DNA of 64,000 nt from JAEUJM01 sp041908445 (GTDB lineage Bacteria > Actinomycetota > Acidimicrobiia > Acidimicrobiales > DATDAH01), in the NCBI GenBank assembly GCA_041908445.1, contig JAYRFK010000008.1, forward strand, positions 124,001-188,000. Direction: 5' to 3'. Numbering within the stretch: position 1 is the first letter of the stretch; the number at the start of each line of letters is the position of its first letter. The notes beneath the pieces were generated by a model, which saw only the letters and a list, made by a program, of their open reading frames with translations, was not told the origin of the DNA and did not search any database. Positions 39,982-50,393 of this stretch are shown here, piece after piece. The translations under genes and the position numbers were made by a program.

Positions 39982-42036
39982 TCAGTCCTCCGCCGGCAGT
40001 GCGGCGACGAGGTGCTCGGGCAGCACGTCGTAGTGGTCGTGCTCGACCGTGAAACGCCCCCGCCCCCCGGTCATCGAGCGCAGGTCGATGGCGTAGCGCA
40101 GGATCTCCGAGGTTGGCACCATCGCGACCACGATGGACTCGCCGTCGTCGCCCGAGTCGCTGCCCTGGACCCGCCCGCGGCGGGCGTTCAGGTCGCCCAT
40201 GACGTCGCCGAGGTGCTCGCCGGGCACGGTGACCTCGATCCGGGAGACGGGCTCGAGCACCACGGGCCCGGCCTGGGCCATGGCCTCGCGGAAGGCCAGG
40301 CGGCCGGCCATCTTGAAGCTCATCTCGTCCGAGTCGACGGCGTGGAACTTGCCGTCGAACACCGTGGCGCGGACGTCGACGACCGGGAAGCCGCGCAGGC
40401 CCCCGTTGGCCATCGTCTCCTGGATGCCCTTGTCGACCGAGGGGATGAGGTTGCGGGGGATGGCGCCGCCCACGACGGCGTCCACGAACTCGTAGCCCGC
40501 GCCGCGCTCGAGGGGCTCGATGCGCACCGAGGCGACGCCGTACTGGCCCCGGCCCCCCGACTGCTTCTTGTGCTTGCCCTCGGCCTCGGCGCCGGCGGTG
40601 ATGGTCTCGCGGTAGGCGACCTTGACCGGCTCGGTCTCGACCTCGACGCCGAACTTGCGCTTGAGCCGCTCGATCGTGACGGTGAGGTGGGTCTCGCCGG
40701 CGCCCCGCAGCAGGTCCTGGTGGGTCTCGTCGTGGCGCTCCACCACGAGGGCGGGGTCCTCCTCGGCGATGCGGTGCAGTGCGCCCGCCACCTTGTCCTC
40801 GTCGGCCTGGGTCTTGGCCGTGATGGCGATGGAGAGCACCGGGGGCGGCTGGACGATGGGGGCCACGCCGACCGGTAGGCCCTTGGGGGCCAGGGTGTCG
40901 CTGGTCTCGGTGGCGCTCAGCTTGGCGACCGCGAGGATGTCGCCGGCGACGACCTCCTTGACCGGTTCCTGCTCGCGACCTCTCAGCGAGAGCAGCGAGT
41001 GCAGGCGCTCGTCGGTGTGGGTGCGGGGGTTGTAGAGGTGGTCGTCCTGGCGGATGGTGCCGGACAGCACCTTCAGCAGCGAGATGCGCCCCACGTAGGG
41101 GTCGGCGATGGTCTTGAACACGAACGCGAGCGGGTGGCCGGCGGGATCGGGCGCGACCTCGGCGGTGCCGTCGCCGGCGGTGACCACGACGGGGGGACGG
41201 TCCTGGGGGGCCGGGCCGATCTCGCAGATGAAGTCGGCGAGGCGGTCGATCGCGACGTCCGCCGACGCGGACCCGCAGACCACGGGGAAGACCTGGGCGC
41301 TGGCCACACCGTGGGCGAGGGTGTGCTCCAGCGCCTCGAACGACGGGATGCGGCCCTCGAGGTAGCCCTCGAGCAGCTCGTCGTCGGCGACGACGATGCC
41401 CTCGACGAGGTTGTCGTGGACCTCGTGCTCCTGCGCTTCCATCTCGTCGGGGATCTCGCCCTGCACGGCGGTGCCGCCGTCGTAGGTGAACGCGGTGTCG
41501 GTGAGCAGGTCGGCCACGCCGCGGAACGCGGCCTCCTCGCCGATGGGCAGCTCGAGCGGGGCGATGCCGGCACCGAAGCGGTCGCGCAGCTGCTCGAGGA
41601 CGCGGGGGAACGACGCCCGCTCGCGGTCGAGCTTGTTGACGAAGATCATCCGTGGCACGCCGAGCTCGGCGGCCAGCTTCCAGATGGCCTCGGTCTGCAC
41701 CTCGACGCCCTCGACCGCGCTCACCACGAAGACCGCCAGGTCGACCACCCGCAGGGCGGCGGCCACGTCGCCCACGAAGTCGGCGTAGCCGGGGGTGTCG
41801 ATGAGGTTCACCCGGTGGCCCTTCCAGGTGAACGGGGCGAGCGCGAGCGAGAGGGACAGGCGGTGGGCCTGCTCCTCGGGGTCGACGTCGCAGACCGTGT
41901 TGCCGTCCTCCACCCGCCCCCGGCGGTTGATGGCCTTCGCCTCGAAGAGGAGCGCCTCGGCGAGCGTGGTCTTGCCCACGCCGCTGTGGCCGACCAACGC
42001 CACGTTGCGGATCCTGTCCGGCGACACTGCGTCCAT
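39982..42036 (-). CDS. Elongation factor G-like GTPase (EF-G2/FusA2-like)
   Basis: The 684-aa protein has the EF-G domain order and GTPase motifs: P-loop GHSGVGKTT, DTPGYADFVGD, VNKLDRE (G4) and the later EF-G domains including SGGRGQYGVASVRIEPLERGAGYEFVD and AFREAMAQAGPVVLEPV. It is shorter and more divergent than canonical EF-G and is not beside rpsL, rpsG or tuf, so it belongs to the EF-G-like paralogue group found in many actinobacteria. Its role may be in translation under stress or ribosome recycling; this is unproven. ATG at 42036 has a GGAGGT site. A TACCCT box lies 61 bases upstream. Confidence 0.85.
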   Translation of the reverse strand: MDAVSPDRIRNVALVGHSGVGKTTLAEALLFEAKAINRRGRVEDGNTVCDVDPEEQAHRLSLSLALAPFTWKGHRVNLIDTPGYADFVGDVAAALRVVDLAVFVVSAVEGVEVQTEAIWKLAAELGVPRMIFVNKLDRERASFPRVLEQLRDRFGAGIAPLELPIGEEAAFRGVADLLTDTAFTYDGGTAVQGEIPDEMEAQEHEVHDNLVEGIVVADDELLEGYLEGRIPSFEALEHTLAHGVASAQVFPVVCGSASADVAIDRLADFICEIGPAPQDRPPVVVTAGDGTAEVAPDPAGHPLAFVFKTIADPYVGRISLLKVLSGTIRQDDHLYNPRTHTDERLHSLLSLRGREQEPVKEVVAGDILAVAKLSATETSDTLAPKGLPVGVAPIVQPPPVLSIAITAKTQADEDKVAGALHRIAEEDPALVVERHDETHQDLLRGAGETHLTVTIERLKRKFGVEVETEPVKVAYRETITAGAEAEGKHKKQSGGRGQYGVASVRIEPLERGAGYEFVDAVVGGAIPRNLIPSVDKGIQETMANGGLRGFPVVDVRATVFDGKFHAVDSDEMSFKMAGRLAFREAMAQAGPVVLEPVSRIEVTVPGEHLGDVMGDLNARRGRVQGSDSGDDGESIVVAMVPTSEILRYAIDLRSMTGGRGRFTVEHDHYDVLPEHLVAALPAED

Positions 42037-42097
42037 ACCGCGCACCTCCGTGCCTCGACCACGGCCGTGAGGGGCGAGCCCCTCGGCTCCGCTCGAC

Positions 42098-42103
42098 AGG
42101 GTA
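42098..42103 (-). promoter_or_regulatory. -10 element TACCCT for the EF-G-like gene
   Basis: TACCCT on the minus strand gives a leader of about 55 bases ending in a GGAGG ribosome site, so this gene has a normal leadered transcript, unlike many neighbours. Confidence 0.35.
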
Positions 42104-42209
42104 GGCACAGCGGGCGGGACCCGCAGACGCCGGGCGGGGGCCGTTGCGGGCGGCGGTGGGGACCGCCCCGGCCGGGTGGGGGATGGGTGCCCGGGCGCCG
42201 GTGGGCCGT

Positions 42210-42215
42210 TAGCCT
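42210..42215 (+). promoter_or_regulatory. -10 element TAGCCT for the pgsA-acyltransferase genes
   Basis: TAGCCT is followed by a leader of about 27 bases with a CAGGAG ribosome site before ATG 42249. Confidence 0.45.
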
Positions 42216-42248
42216 GGGCCGGGCTCGCCCCCTTTCGTCAGGAGAACC

Positions 42249-42962
42249 ATGTTCGACGGGAAGTTCCGCACGAACATCGAGCGCGGTCTCAAACCCGTCG
42301 GGACCAACCTCCGCAAGGTGGGCATCACCGCCGACTGGCTGACCGCCATGGGCGTCCTCATGGCCGGCGCCGCCGCGGTCGCCATCGCCAACGGCGCGCT
42401 CGACCTGGGCCTGCTGCTCCTCGTGCTCACCGCCCTGCCCGACGCCCTCGACGGCGCGGTGGCCAAGGCCTCCGGCACGGCGGGCCCCCGTGGCGCGTAC
42501 TTCGACTCGGTCATGGACCGCGCCAGCGACGCGCTGCTGCTCGGCGGCGTGGCCTGGTACCTGCTCGACACCGATCCCGGCAGCAAGGTCGCCCTGCTCC
42601 CCATGGCGGTGCTGGGCGCTTCGTTCCTGGTCTCCTACCAGCGGGCCAAGGCCGACTCGCTCGGCCTCGACGCCCGCGGCGGGCTCATGGAACGCGCCGA
42701 GCGCACGATCGTGCTGGCCTTCGGCCTGCTGTTCGACTCGCTGCTCGTGCCGGTCCTCTGGGTGATGCTCGTGCTGACCCTCTTCACCGCCGGCCAGCGC
42801 TTCGTGAAGGTCTGGCGCCAGGCCAGCGCGGAGCGCCCCAAGCCCGAGCCGTTCCTCGACCGCACCCGCCGGCGCAACCGCCGCACCGCGCGCCCGATCG
42901 CCCAGACCTGGCGGGCGCGGGCCCGCGAGCGCGCCGAGAACCGCCGCCAGTCGCCCCGCTAG
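42249..42962 (+). CDS. pgsA: CDP-alcohol phosphatidyltransferase, phosphatidylinositol phosphate synthase-like
   Basis: The 237-aa membrane protein has the CDP-alcohol phosphotransferase motif D-x2-DG-x2-A-x-G-x3-D-x3-D, seen as DALDGAVAKASGT...GAYFDSVMDRASD near residues 66-95. The usual AR is replaced by AK after the DG. About five membrane helices follow, and the last 40 residues are strongly basic. Its place before an acyltransferase and pimA matches mycobacterial pgsA1, which makes phosphatidylinositol phosphate from CDP-diacylglycerol and inositol phosphate. The acyltransferase gene follows after 2 bases. Confidence 0.88.
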   Translation: MFDGKFRTNIERGLKPVGTNLRKVGITADWLTAMGVLMAGAAAVAIANGALDLGLLLLVLTALPDALDGAVAKASGTAGPRGAYFDSVMDRASDALLLGGVAWYLLDTDPGSKVALLPMAVLGASFLVSYQRAKADSLGLDARGGLMERAERTIVLAFGLLFDSLLVPVLWVMLVLTLFTAGQRFVKVWRQASAERPKPEPFLDRTRRRNRRTARPIAQTWRARARERAENRRQSPR

Positions 42963-42964
42963 CG

Positions 42965-43897
42965 GTGGCCGATCGGGCGCTCACGGCCTACCGGCTGGGC
43001 GCGGGGATCGCGCGTTCCCTCCCGGGCCCGGTGGCGTCCGCCGCGGCGCGGGCCGCGAGCGTCGGCGCGGCCCAGGGCATGCGCGAGCGACGCCTCCTGG
43101 TCGAGCGCAACCTGCGGCGCGCCTCCGGGCGGGACCTGCGGGGTGTGGCGCTCCGCGCCGCGGTGCAGCGCACCTTCGAGTCCTACGGGCGCTACTGGAT
43201 GGAGTCGTTCCGGCTCCCGGGCATGTCGCGCGAAGAGGTCGACGCCGGTCTCACCTACGAGGGCTTCGAGCACATCGAGAAGGCGCGGGCCGACGGCCAC
43301 GGCCCCCTCATGGCCATCCCGCACCTCGGCGGCTGGGAGTGGGCGGCGTTCTGGCTGACCCTCGTGGCCGACATCCCGGTCACGGCGGTGGTCGAGCCCA
43401 TCGAGCCCCCGGAGCTGTTCGAGTGGTTCGTCGAGTTCCGCCGCTCGCTCGGGATGAACGTCGTGCCGCTGGGCCCGAAGGCGGGGTCGGAGGTGGTCAA
43501 GGGCGTGAAGGCCCGCCACGTCGTCTGCCTGCTGTCGGACCGGGACATCCAGGGCGGCGGCATCGAGGTCGAGTTCTTCGGCGAGCGCACCACGCTGCCG
43601 GGCGGCCCCGCCACCCTCGCGCTGCGCACGGGCGCGCCGATCCTGCCGTGCGCGGTCTACAACCGGGGCAAGGGCCACCACTGCGTGATCCGTGAGCCGG
43701 TCCCGGTCGAGCGGCGGGGGTCGCTCCGTGAGGACGTGACCCGCATCACCCAGCTCGTCGCCACCGAGCTCGAGGCCCTCATCCGGGCCGAGCCCGAGCA
43801 GTGGCACCTGATGGCGCCGAACTGGCCGAGCGACTGGGCGGCGCTGCGGGCGGCGGGCCTGGCCCCGCCGGAAGGCGCCCCGACCGACGGGCACTAG
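42965..43897 (+). CDS. Phosphatidylinositol mannoside acyltransferase (PatA/lipid A acyltransferase family)
   Basis: The 310-aa protein belongs to the LpxL/HtrB-like acyltransferase family. It has the H-x4-E catalytic motif in IPHLGGWEWAAFW, the CLLSDRDIQGGGIEVEFFGERTTLPGGPATLALRTGAPILP segment and a WHLMAPNWPSDW ending. In mycobacteria the gene at this position (Rv2611c) acylates mannose of phosphatidylinositol mannosides at the inner membrane. The GTG start is 2 bases after the pgsA stop, and the pimA gene follows with its own -10 box inside the end of this gene. Context makes a PIM role likely. Confidence 0.88.
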   Translation: MADRALTAYRLGAGIARSLPGPVASAAARAASVGAAQGMRERRLLVERNLRRASGRDLRGVALRAAVQRTFESYGRYWMESFRLPGMSREEVDAGLTYEGFEHIEKARADGHGPLMAIPHLGGWEWAAFWLTLVADIPVTAVVEPIEPPELFEWFVEFRRSLGMNVVPLGPKAGSEVVKGVKARHVVCLLSDRDIQGGGIEVEFFGERTTLPGGPATLALRTGAPILPCAVYNRGKGHHCVIREPVPVERRGSLREDVTRITQLVATELEALIRAEPEQWHLMAPNWPSDWAALRAAGLAPPEGAPTDGH

Positions 43898-43900
43898 CCT
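43895..43900 (+). promoter_or_regulatory. -10 element TAGCCT for pimA
   Basis: The box overlaps the acyltransferase stop codon (TAG) and ends 6 bases before the GTG of pimA, so pimA could also be read from a leaderless internal promoter. Confidence 0.45.
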
Positions 43901-43906
43901 CGCCAG

Positions 43907-44974
43907 GTGCGCGTCGGGCTGATCTGTCCCTACAGCCTCACCGTCCCCGGCGGCGTCCAGGGGCAGGTGCTGGGCCTCGCCCGGTCGCTGCGCGCCCAGG
44001 GCCACGACACCCGCGTCCTCGGCCCGTGTGACGGCCCGCCACCCGACCCGGGGGTGACGCCGCTGGGCAACAGCGTCCCCACCTCCGCCAACGGGTCCGT
44101 CGCGCCCCTCGCGCCGGACCCGTCGGCGCAGCTGCGGACGATCCGCGCGCTGCGCGACGAGGCCTTCGACGTGCTGCACGTGCACGAGCCGATGTGCCCC
44201 GGCCCGACCATGACCTCCCTGCTGTTCAAGAGCGCGCCGCTGGTCGGCACCTTCCACGCCGCCGGCGTGAGCTTCGGCTACAAGTGGCTGCGCCCGGGGC
44301 CCCAGTGGCTCGCCAAGCGCCTCGACCGACGGTGCGCCGTCTCCGAGGACGCCCGCCGGCTGGCCGCCTCGTCGATCGGGGGCGAGTACACGATGGTCTT
44401 CAACGGGGTGGAGCTCGACCACTTCGGACGCGCCGAGCCGTGGCCCACCGAGGGGCCCACGATCCTGTTCGTCGGCCGCCACGAGCCCCGCAAGGGCCTC
44501 GAGGTCCTCCTCGACGCGTTCGCCGAGCTGCCCCCCGAGGTGCGGCTGTGGATCGGCAGCGACGGGCCCGAGACGGAGCGACTGCGGGCGAAGGCGGCGG
44601 GCGACCCCCGCATCGAGTGGTTGGGCCGCATCTCCGACGACGAGAAGGCCTCGCGCCTGCGCGGGGCCGACGTGTTCTGCGCACCGTCGCTCCGGGGCGA
44701 GTCCTTCGGCGTGGTCCTGCTCGAGGCCATGGCCGCGGGGTGCGCCATCGTCGCCTCGGAGCTGCCGGGCTACGCCAACGTGGCCCGTGCCGGCCAGGAC
44801 GCGCTGCTCGTGCCCCCGGGTGACGCCGGCGCCCTCGCGGCGGCGCTCCTCCGGGCCCTCGAGGAGCCCGACACCGCGGCCGCGCTCGTCGCGTCGGGCG
44901 CCGGGCGCGCCGCCGGGTTCTCGATGGACCACCTCGCGGAGCGCTACGTCGACATCTACCGGTCGGTGCTCTGA
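43907..44974 (+). CDS. pimA: Phosphatidyl-myo-inositol mannosyltransferase
   Basis: The 355-aa GT4 (GT-B) glycosyltransferase has the acceptor-side loop CPYSLTVPGGVQGQVLGLARSL, the HVHEPMCPG region, FHAAG (catalytic His) and the donor-side FVGRHEPRKGLEVLLDAF and GESFGVVLLEAMAAGCAIV (EX7E). Each matches mycobacterial PimA, which transfers the first mannose from GDP-mannose to phosphatidylinositol on the cytoplasmic face. It follows pgsA and the acyltransferase as in mycobacteria. Start is GTG. Confidence 0.92.
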   Translation: MRVGLICPYSLTVPGGVQGQVLGLARSLRAQGHDTRVLGPCDGPPPDPGVTPLGNSVPTSANGSVAPLAPDPSAQLRTIRALRDEAFDVLHVHEPMCPGPTMTSLLFKSAPLVGTFHAAGVSFGYKWLRPGPQWLAKRLDRRCAVSEDARRLAASSIGGEYTMVFNGVELDHFGRAEPWPTEGPTILFVGRHEPRKGLEVLLDAFAELPPEVRLWIGSDGPETERLRAKAAGDPRIEWLGRISDDEKASRLRGADVFCAPSLRGESFGVVLLEAMAAGCAIVASELPGYANVARAGQDALLVPPGDAGALAAALLRALEEPDTAAALVASGAGRAAGFSMDHLAERYVDIYRSVL

Positions 44975-45010
44975 CGCCCCACTGTCCGGCCCATCCGGGG
45001 GTCGCGGCCC

Positions 45011-45016
45011 TAAGAT
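45011..45016 (+). promoter_or_regulatory. -10 element TAAGAT for lemA
   Basis: TAAGAT is followed by a 40-base leader containing AAGGAG (45054-45059), giving a leadered transcript. Confidence 0.4.
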
Positions 45017-45064
45017 GGCCGCGCTGCCGGTGGGTGCGCCGGCCCCCGCCTCCAAGGAGACGAC

Positions 45065-45706
45065 ATGACCGCAGTCCTCATCATCGTCGGGATCGTCGTG
45101 CTGCTCGCGATCTTCCTGATGGTCCTCTACAACGGCCTCGTCAAGCTGCGGAACCGCATCGAGAACGCGTGGGCGCAGATCGACGTGCAGCTGAAGCGCC
45201 GCTACGACCTCATCCCGAACCTGGTGGAGACGGTCAAGGGCTACGCCAGCCACGAGCGCGAGACCCTCGAGGCCGTCACCCAGGCCCGCAACATGGCGGT
45301 CAGCGCCGACGGGCCGCACGCGCAGGCCGAGGCCGAGAACGTGCTGAGCGGTGCCCTCAAGTCGCTGTTCGCCGTGTCGGAGGCCTATCCCGACCTCAAG
45401 GCGAATCAGAACTTCCTGAACCTGCAGGAGGAGCTGACCGGCACCGAGGGCCGGATCGCCTACGCGCGGCAGTTCTACAACGACTCCGTCTTCAAGTACA
45501 ACACCAAGATCCAGACCTTCCCGGCCGTGCTGATCGCCGGGATGTTCCGCTTCACCGCCCGGGAGTACTTCGAGGCCGAGGACGTCGCACGCGACAACGT
45601 GCAGGTGTCGTTCGGCAACGATGCTCCGGCCGCCCCGCCGGCCGCTCCCGCCGCCCCGACGGCGCCGCCCGCGGCCCCGCCGACGGCTCCCGGCGCCCCG
45701 TCCTGA
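45065..45706 (+). CDS. lemA: LemA family protein
   Basis: The 213-aa protein has one N-terminal membrane helix (VLIIVGIVVLLAIFLMVLYNGL) and the LemA core: VKLRNRIENAWAQIDVQLKRRYDLIPNLVETVKGYASHERETLEAVTQARN, QNFLNLQEELTGTEGRIAYARQFYND, and an AREYFEAED end. The last 30 residues are an Ala/Pro repeat tail. LemA function is unknown, though it often pairs with HtpX or a TPM-domain protein, and HtpX follows here. An 18-bp tandem duplication spans its stop codon. A good ribosome site precedes the ATG. Confidence 0.88.
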   Translation: MTAVLIIVGIVVLLAIFLMVLYNGLVKLRNRIENAWAQIDVQLKRRYDLIPNLVETVKGYASHERETLEAVTQARNMAVSADGPHAQAEAENVLSGALKSLFAVSEAYPDLKANQNFLNLQEELTGTEGRIAYARQFYNDSVFKYNTKIQTFPAVLIAGMFRFTAREYFEAEDVARDNVQVSFGNDAPAAPPAAPAAPTAPPAAPPTAPGAPS

Positions 45707-45726
45707 TCCGGCACCCCGTCCTGATC
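45691..45726 (+). repeat. 18-bp tandem duplication across the lemA stop
   Basis: Units 45691-45708 and 45709-45726 differ at one base. The lemA TGA lies in the first unit, so the second copy is untranslated and may mark a recent slippage event. The rest of the gap before htpX holds nothing clear. Confidence 0.7.
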
Positions 45727-45795
45727 CCGAGCCCCACCGGCCGTCCCGGCCCGCGACCGCGTCGCGTGCCCGGGCGGCCATCCTGGTAGCCCGCC

Positions 45796-46710
45796 ATGCC
45801 CATGTACGACCAGGTCACCTCCAACAAGCGCCGCTCCGCGGTGCTGATCGCGGTGTTCGTCCTCTTCGTCGCCCTCGTCTGCGCGGCGTTCACCTACCTC
45901 CTGCAGTGGGGGCCGGTGGGCATCGTCATCGCCTTCCTCGTGGCCGGCGTCTCCGCCTTCGTCAGCTACTGGAAGTCCGACTCGGTGGCCCTGGCCATGA
46001 GCCGGGCGCAGCCGGCGACCATCGAGCAGTACCCCCGGCTGCACAACCTGGTGGAGGGCCTCTGCATCGCCAGCGGGCTCGAGAAGCCGCGGCTCTACAT
46101 CATCAACGACCCGGCGCCGAACGCGTTCGCCACCGGGCGCAACCCCAAGCACGCCGCCATCGCCGTGACCACGGGGCTGCTCGAGAAGATGAACCGCATC
46201 GAGCTCGAGGGCGTGCTGGCCCACGAGCTCAGCCACGTGAAGAACGACGACATCCTGGTCTCCACCCTCGCGGTGACCATGGTGGGCGTGGTCGCCCTGC
46301 TCGCCGACATCGGTGTGCGGATGCTGTGGTTCGGCGGCGGCCGCAACCGCAACAACAACGACGGCGGGAACATCGTCTTCCTCGTGCTGGCCGCGATGGC
46401 CCTCGTGCTGCTCGTGCTGTCGCCGATCATCGCCCGCCTGATGCAGTTCGCCGTGTCCCGGCGTCGGGAGGCGCTGGCCGACATGTCGGGCGTCGAGATG
46501 ACCCGCTACCCGCCGGGGCTGATCTCGGCCCTCGAGAAGCTGCGCGACGACCAGACCGTCGTGCACAGCGCCTCGCGCGCGACCGCCCACCTCTGGATCG
46601 AGTCGCCGCTGGCCCGCACGCCGGAGGAGGGGAAGATGTCGAAGCTGAACCGCATGTTCGACACGCACCCCCCGCTCGACGAGCGCATCGCCGCCCTCCA
46701 GGAGCTCTGA
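45796..46710 (+). CDS. htpX: HtpX-type M48 membrane metalloprotease
   Basis: The 304-aa protein has two N-terminal membrane helices, NDPAPNAFATGRNPKHAAIAVTTGLLEKMN, the zinc motif HELSH in VLAHELSHVKNDD, a further helix pair around residues 150-215, and the third ligand region SRRREALADMSGVEMTRYP. HtpX degrades misfolded membrane proteins on the cytoplasmic side. A second ATG two codons in is an alternative start. Its pairing with LemA suggests a common envelope quality-control role. The lipoprotein gene follows after 5 bases. Confidence 0.92.
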   Translation: MPMYDQVTSNKRRSAVLIAVFVLFVALVCAAFTYLLQWGPVGIVIAFLVAGVSAFVSYWKSDSVALAMSRAQPATIEQYPRLHNLVEGLCIASGLEKPRLYIINDPAPNAFATGRNPKHAAIAVTTGLLEKMNRIELEGVLAHELSHVKNDDILVSTLAVTMVGVVALLADIGVRMLWFGGGRNRNNNDGGNIVFLVLAAMALVLLVLSPIIARLMQFAVSRRREALADMSGVEMTRYPPGLISALEKLRDDQTVVHSASRATAHLWIESPLARTPEEGKMSKLNRMFDTHPPLDERIAALQEL

Positions 46711-46715
46711 GCCCG

Positions 46716-47888
46716 ATGTCGTCCCGTCGTACCCGTGCGCGCGCCCTCGCGGCCCTCGTGGCGTTCGCGCTCGTCGCCCTGGCGGCGTCGTGCGCCAAGA
46801 ACGTCGACGACCCCGAGGCCGGCCCCGAGCCGACCACGACGTCGACCACCGCGGCACCGCTCGGCCCGACCTACCCCTTGACCGGCCTGCCGAGCGACGA
46901 CGAGGCCCGCCGCACGCGCCCCGCGCTGGTCGTGAAGATCGACAACAACATCGGCGCCCGCCCGCCCGTGGGCATCAACCAGGCCGACGTCGTCTACGAG
47001 GAGGAGATCGAGGCGGGCTACACCCGCTTCGCCGCCGTCTTCCACAGCCAGGACGCCGACCCCGTCGGGCCGATCCGCTCGGCCCGCATCTCCGACATCG
47101 CGCTGCTGGGCAACCTGAACCGGCCGATGCTGGCGTGGTCGGGGGCGAACGCGGTCACCGCCTCGGCCATCCGCAATGCCGACCTCGTCGACGTGGGCTT
47201 CGACGCGCAGACCGACGAGTACGACCGCGCGAACAACCGGCCGGCGCCCTCGAACCTCTTCGCCACCACGACCGGCCTGTACGAGCACGCCGGCGATGCC
47301 CGCTTCGCCCCGGCGCTGTTCCAGTACCGGACCGCGGAGGCGGCCGCCGCCACGACGACGACCGCCGCCACGGCCGACGCCGGCGCGGGCACCACCGCCA
47401 CGACGACGGTCGCCGGCGACGGGGTGCCCACGGCGGGCGGGCGGGTGGCGTTCCGCTCACGCGACATCGCCTACGTCTGGGACGCCGGGCGCGCCGGGTG
47501 GATCCGCTTCCAGGACGGCACGCCGTACGCCGACGACCAGGCCCAGCTGGTGGCACCCACCAACGTCGTGTTCCTCTACATCGACTACCTGTGCTGCCCG
47601 ACCGTCCCGGGCACCCCGGAGGCCCAGACCGTGGGCGAAGGTGACGCCGCGGTCTTCACCGACGGCCGCTTCATCGACGCCCGCTGGTCCCGCCCCACCG
47701 GCGCCGACGTCTGGAACCTCACCGACAAGGCCACGGGCCAGCCGATCCTGCTGACCCCGGGCCGCACCTGGGTCGAGCTGGCCAACCCGGGCACCGGCAG
47801 CTTCGTCGAGCAGGCCGAGGCCGACCAGCTCCTCGCCGCCGCGGCCCAGCCCCTCGAGCTGGAGCTCCCGCCCCCCGAGTTCGGCTGA
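46716..47888 (+). CDS. DUF3048 domain lipoprotein (YerB-like)
   Basis: The 390-aa protein starts with a lipoprotein signal (LALVAFALVALAASCAKN; Cys27) and a Thr-rich spacer. Two DUF3048 parts follow, with PALVVKIDNNIGARPPVGINQADVVYEEEIEAGYTRFAAVFHSQDADPVGPIRSARISDI and a late WNLTDKATGQPILLTPGRTWVELANPG. A Thr/Ala-rich insert lies around residues 208-235. DUF3048 proteins are surface lipoproteins of unknown function. It is close behind htpX and probably co-transcribed with it. Confidence 0.82.
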   Translation: MSSRRTRARALAALVAFALVALAASCAKNVDDPEAGPEPTTTSTTAAPLGPTYPLTGLPSDDEARRTRPALVVKIDNNIGARPPVGINQADVVYEEEIEAGYTRFAAVFHSQDADPVGPIRSARISDIALLGNLNRPMLAWSGANAVTASAIRNADLVDVGFDAQTDEYDRANNRPAPSNLFATTTGLYEHAGDARFAPALFQYRTAEAAAATTTTAATADAGAGTTATTTVAGDGVPTAGGRVAFRSRDIAYVWDAGRAGWIRFQDGTPYADDQAQLVAPTNVVFLYIDYLCCPTVPGTPEAQTVGEGDAAVFTDGRFIDARWSRPTGADVWNLTDKATGQPILLTPGRTWVELANPGTGSFVEQAEADQLLAAAAQPLELELPPPEFG

Positions 47889-47945
47889 GCGGGGCCCGAC
47901 CCGCTCGCCCCGGATCTCGATCGCCGGGACCGGGGGCAGCGCTCC

Positions 47946-47951
47946 TAGAAT
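47946..47951 (+). promoter_or_regulatory. -10 element TAGAAT for pdxS
   Basis: TAGAAT ends 7 bases before the pdxS ATG and is one of the best matches to the TANNNT pattern in the window. No PdxR or riboswitch site is visible. Confidence 0.55.
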
Positions 47952-47958
47952 CGGGGGC

Positions 47959-48854
<896 letters not shown>

Positions 48855-48861
<7 letters not shown>

Positions 48862-49508
48862 CCGCGCCCGGCGACGAGGGGCGCCCCTCCGGGCCGCCCC
48901 TCGTCGGCGTGCTGGCGTTGCAGGGGGCGTCGGCGCTGCACCTGGAAGCGTTGCGCGCCCTCGGGGCGGAGGCGGTCGAGGTGCGCACGCCCGAGGAGCT
49001 GGCGGGGGTCGACGCGCTCGTGCTGCCGGGCGGTGAGTCCACGACGATCTCGATGATGCTCGAGCGCAACGAGCTGTTCGAGCCTCTCGCCGAGCGCCTG
49101 GCCGCCGGCATGCCCGCCTTCGGCACCTGCGCCGGGATGATCCTCCTGGCCGATGGCGTGCTGGACGGCCGGTCCGACCAGCGCAGCTTCGCGGCCATCG
49201 ACGTGGACGTGCGCCGCAACGCCTTCGGTCGCCAGGTCGACTCCTTCGAGGCCGACCTCGACGTCGAGGGCCTCGAGGGCGGGCCGTTCCCGGCGGTGTT
49301 CATCCGCGCGCCGGTCATCGAGCGCGCCGGCGAGGGCGTCGAGGTCCTCGCCGAGGTCGACGACCGCCCGGTGCTGTGCCGTCAGGGCCCCGTGATGGTG
49401 GCGGCGTTCCACCCGGAGCTGTCCGACGACCTCAGACTCCACCGCGCCTTCCTCGAGCGCGTATCGTCGCCACGCCCGGCGGGGGCCGTGGCGGCCCCGA
49501 CCGACTGA
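48855..49508 (+). CDS. pdxT: Pyridoxal 5'-phosphate synthase glutaminase subunit PdxT
   Basis: The 217-aa class I glutaminase has VGVLALQGASALHLEALRALG, VLPGGESTTISMML, the nucleophile in GTCAGMILLA, and FHPEL with the His-Glu pair. It supplies ammonia to PdxS in the 24-mer complex. GTG at 48855 overlaps the pdxS stop by 7 bases. The C-terminal segment SSPRPAGAVAAPTD is an extension. The yebC gene follows after 33 bases. Confidence 0.94.
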
Positions 49509-49541
49509 TCTCTCCACCCGACCGACCCGGGAGCACCCCAG

Positions 49542-50291
<750 letters not shown>

Positions 50292-50332
50292 TCCGCGGGT
50301 CGCCCACGCCAGGGCCGTGTGTGACGGGCGTG

Positions 50333-50393
50333 GACGTCTACGCGGCCAATCGTCTGCATCCCCGACGCCATCCTCGAGGCCGTCGAGGGCTGA
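50333..50393 (+). pseudogene. Relic of a second yebC 3' end
   Basis: After the yebC stop, a stretch reads DVYAA, then after a one-base shift C-IPDAILEAVEG and TGA. This mirrors the true yebC ending DVYANFDIPDDLLTALEA-stop. Nothing upstream of it in the 41-base gap looks like the rest of the gene. It is best explained as the remnant of a duplicated or recombined yebC end. The remaining bases up to the cyclase gene hold nothing else. Confidence 0.65.

Noticed and set aside
39982..42036. Canonical elongation factor G (fusA)
   Set aside because: The sequence is shorter and diverged, and lacks the ribosomal-protein/tuf context; it fits the EF-G-like paralogue class.
42959..45781. Antisense frame of 940 codons opposite the acyltransferase, pimA and lemA genes
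   Set aside because: Same codon-bias artefact; the sense-strand genes are well supported.
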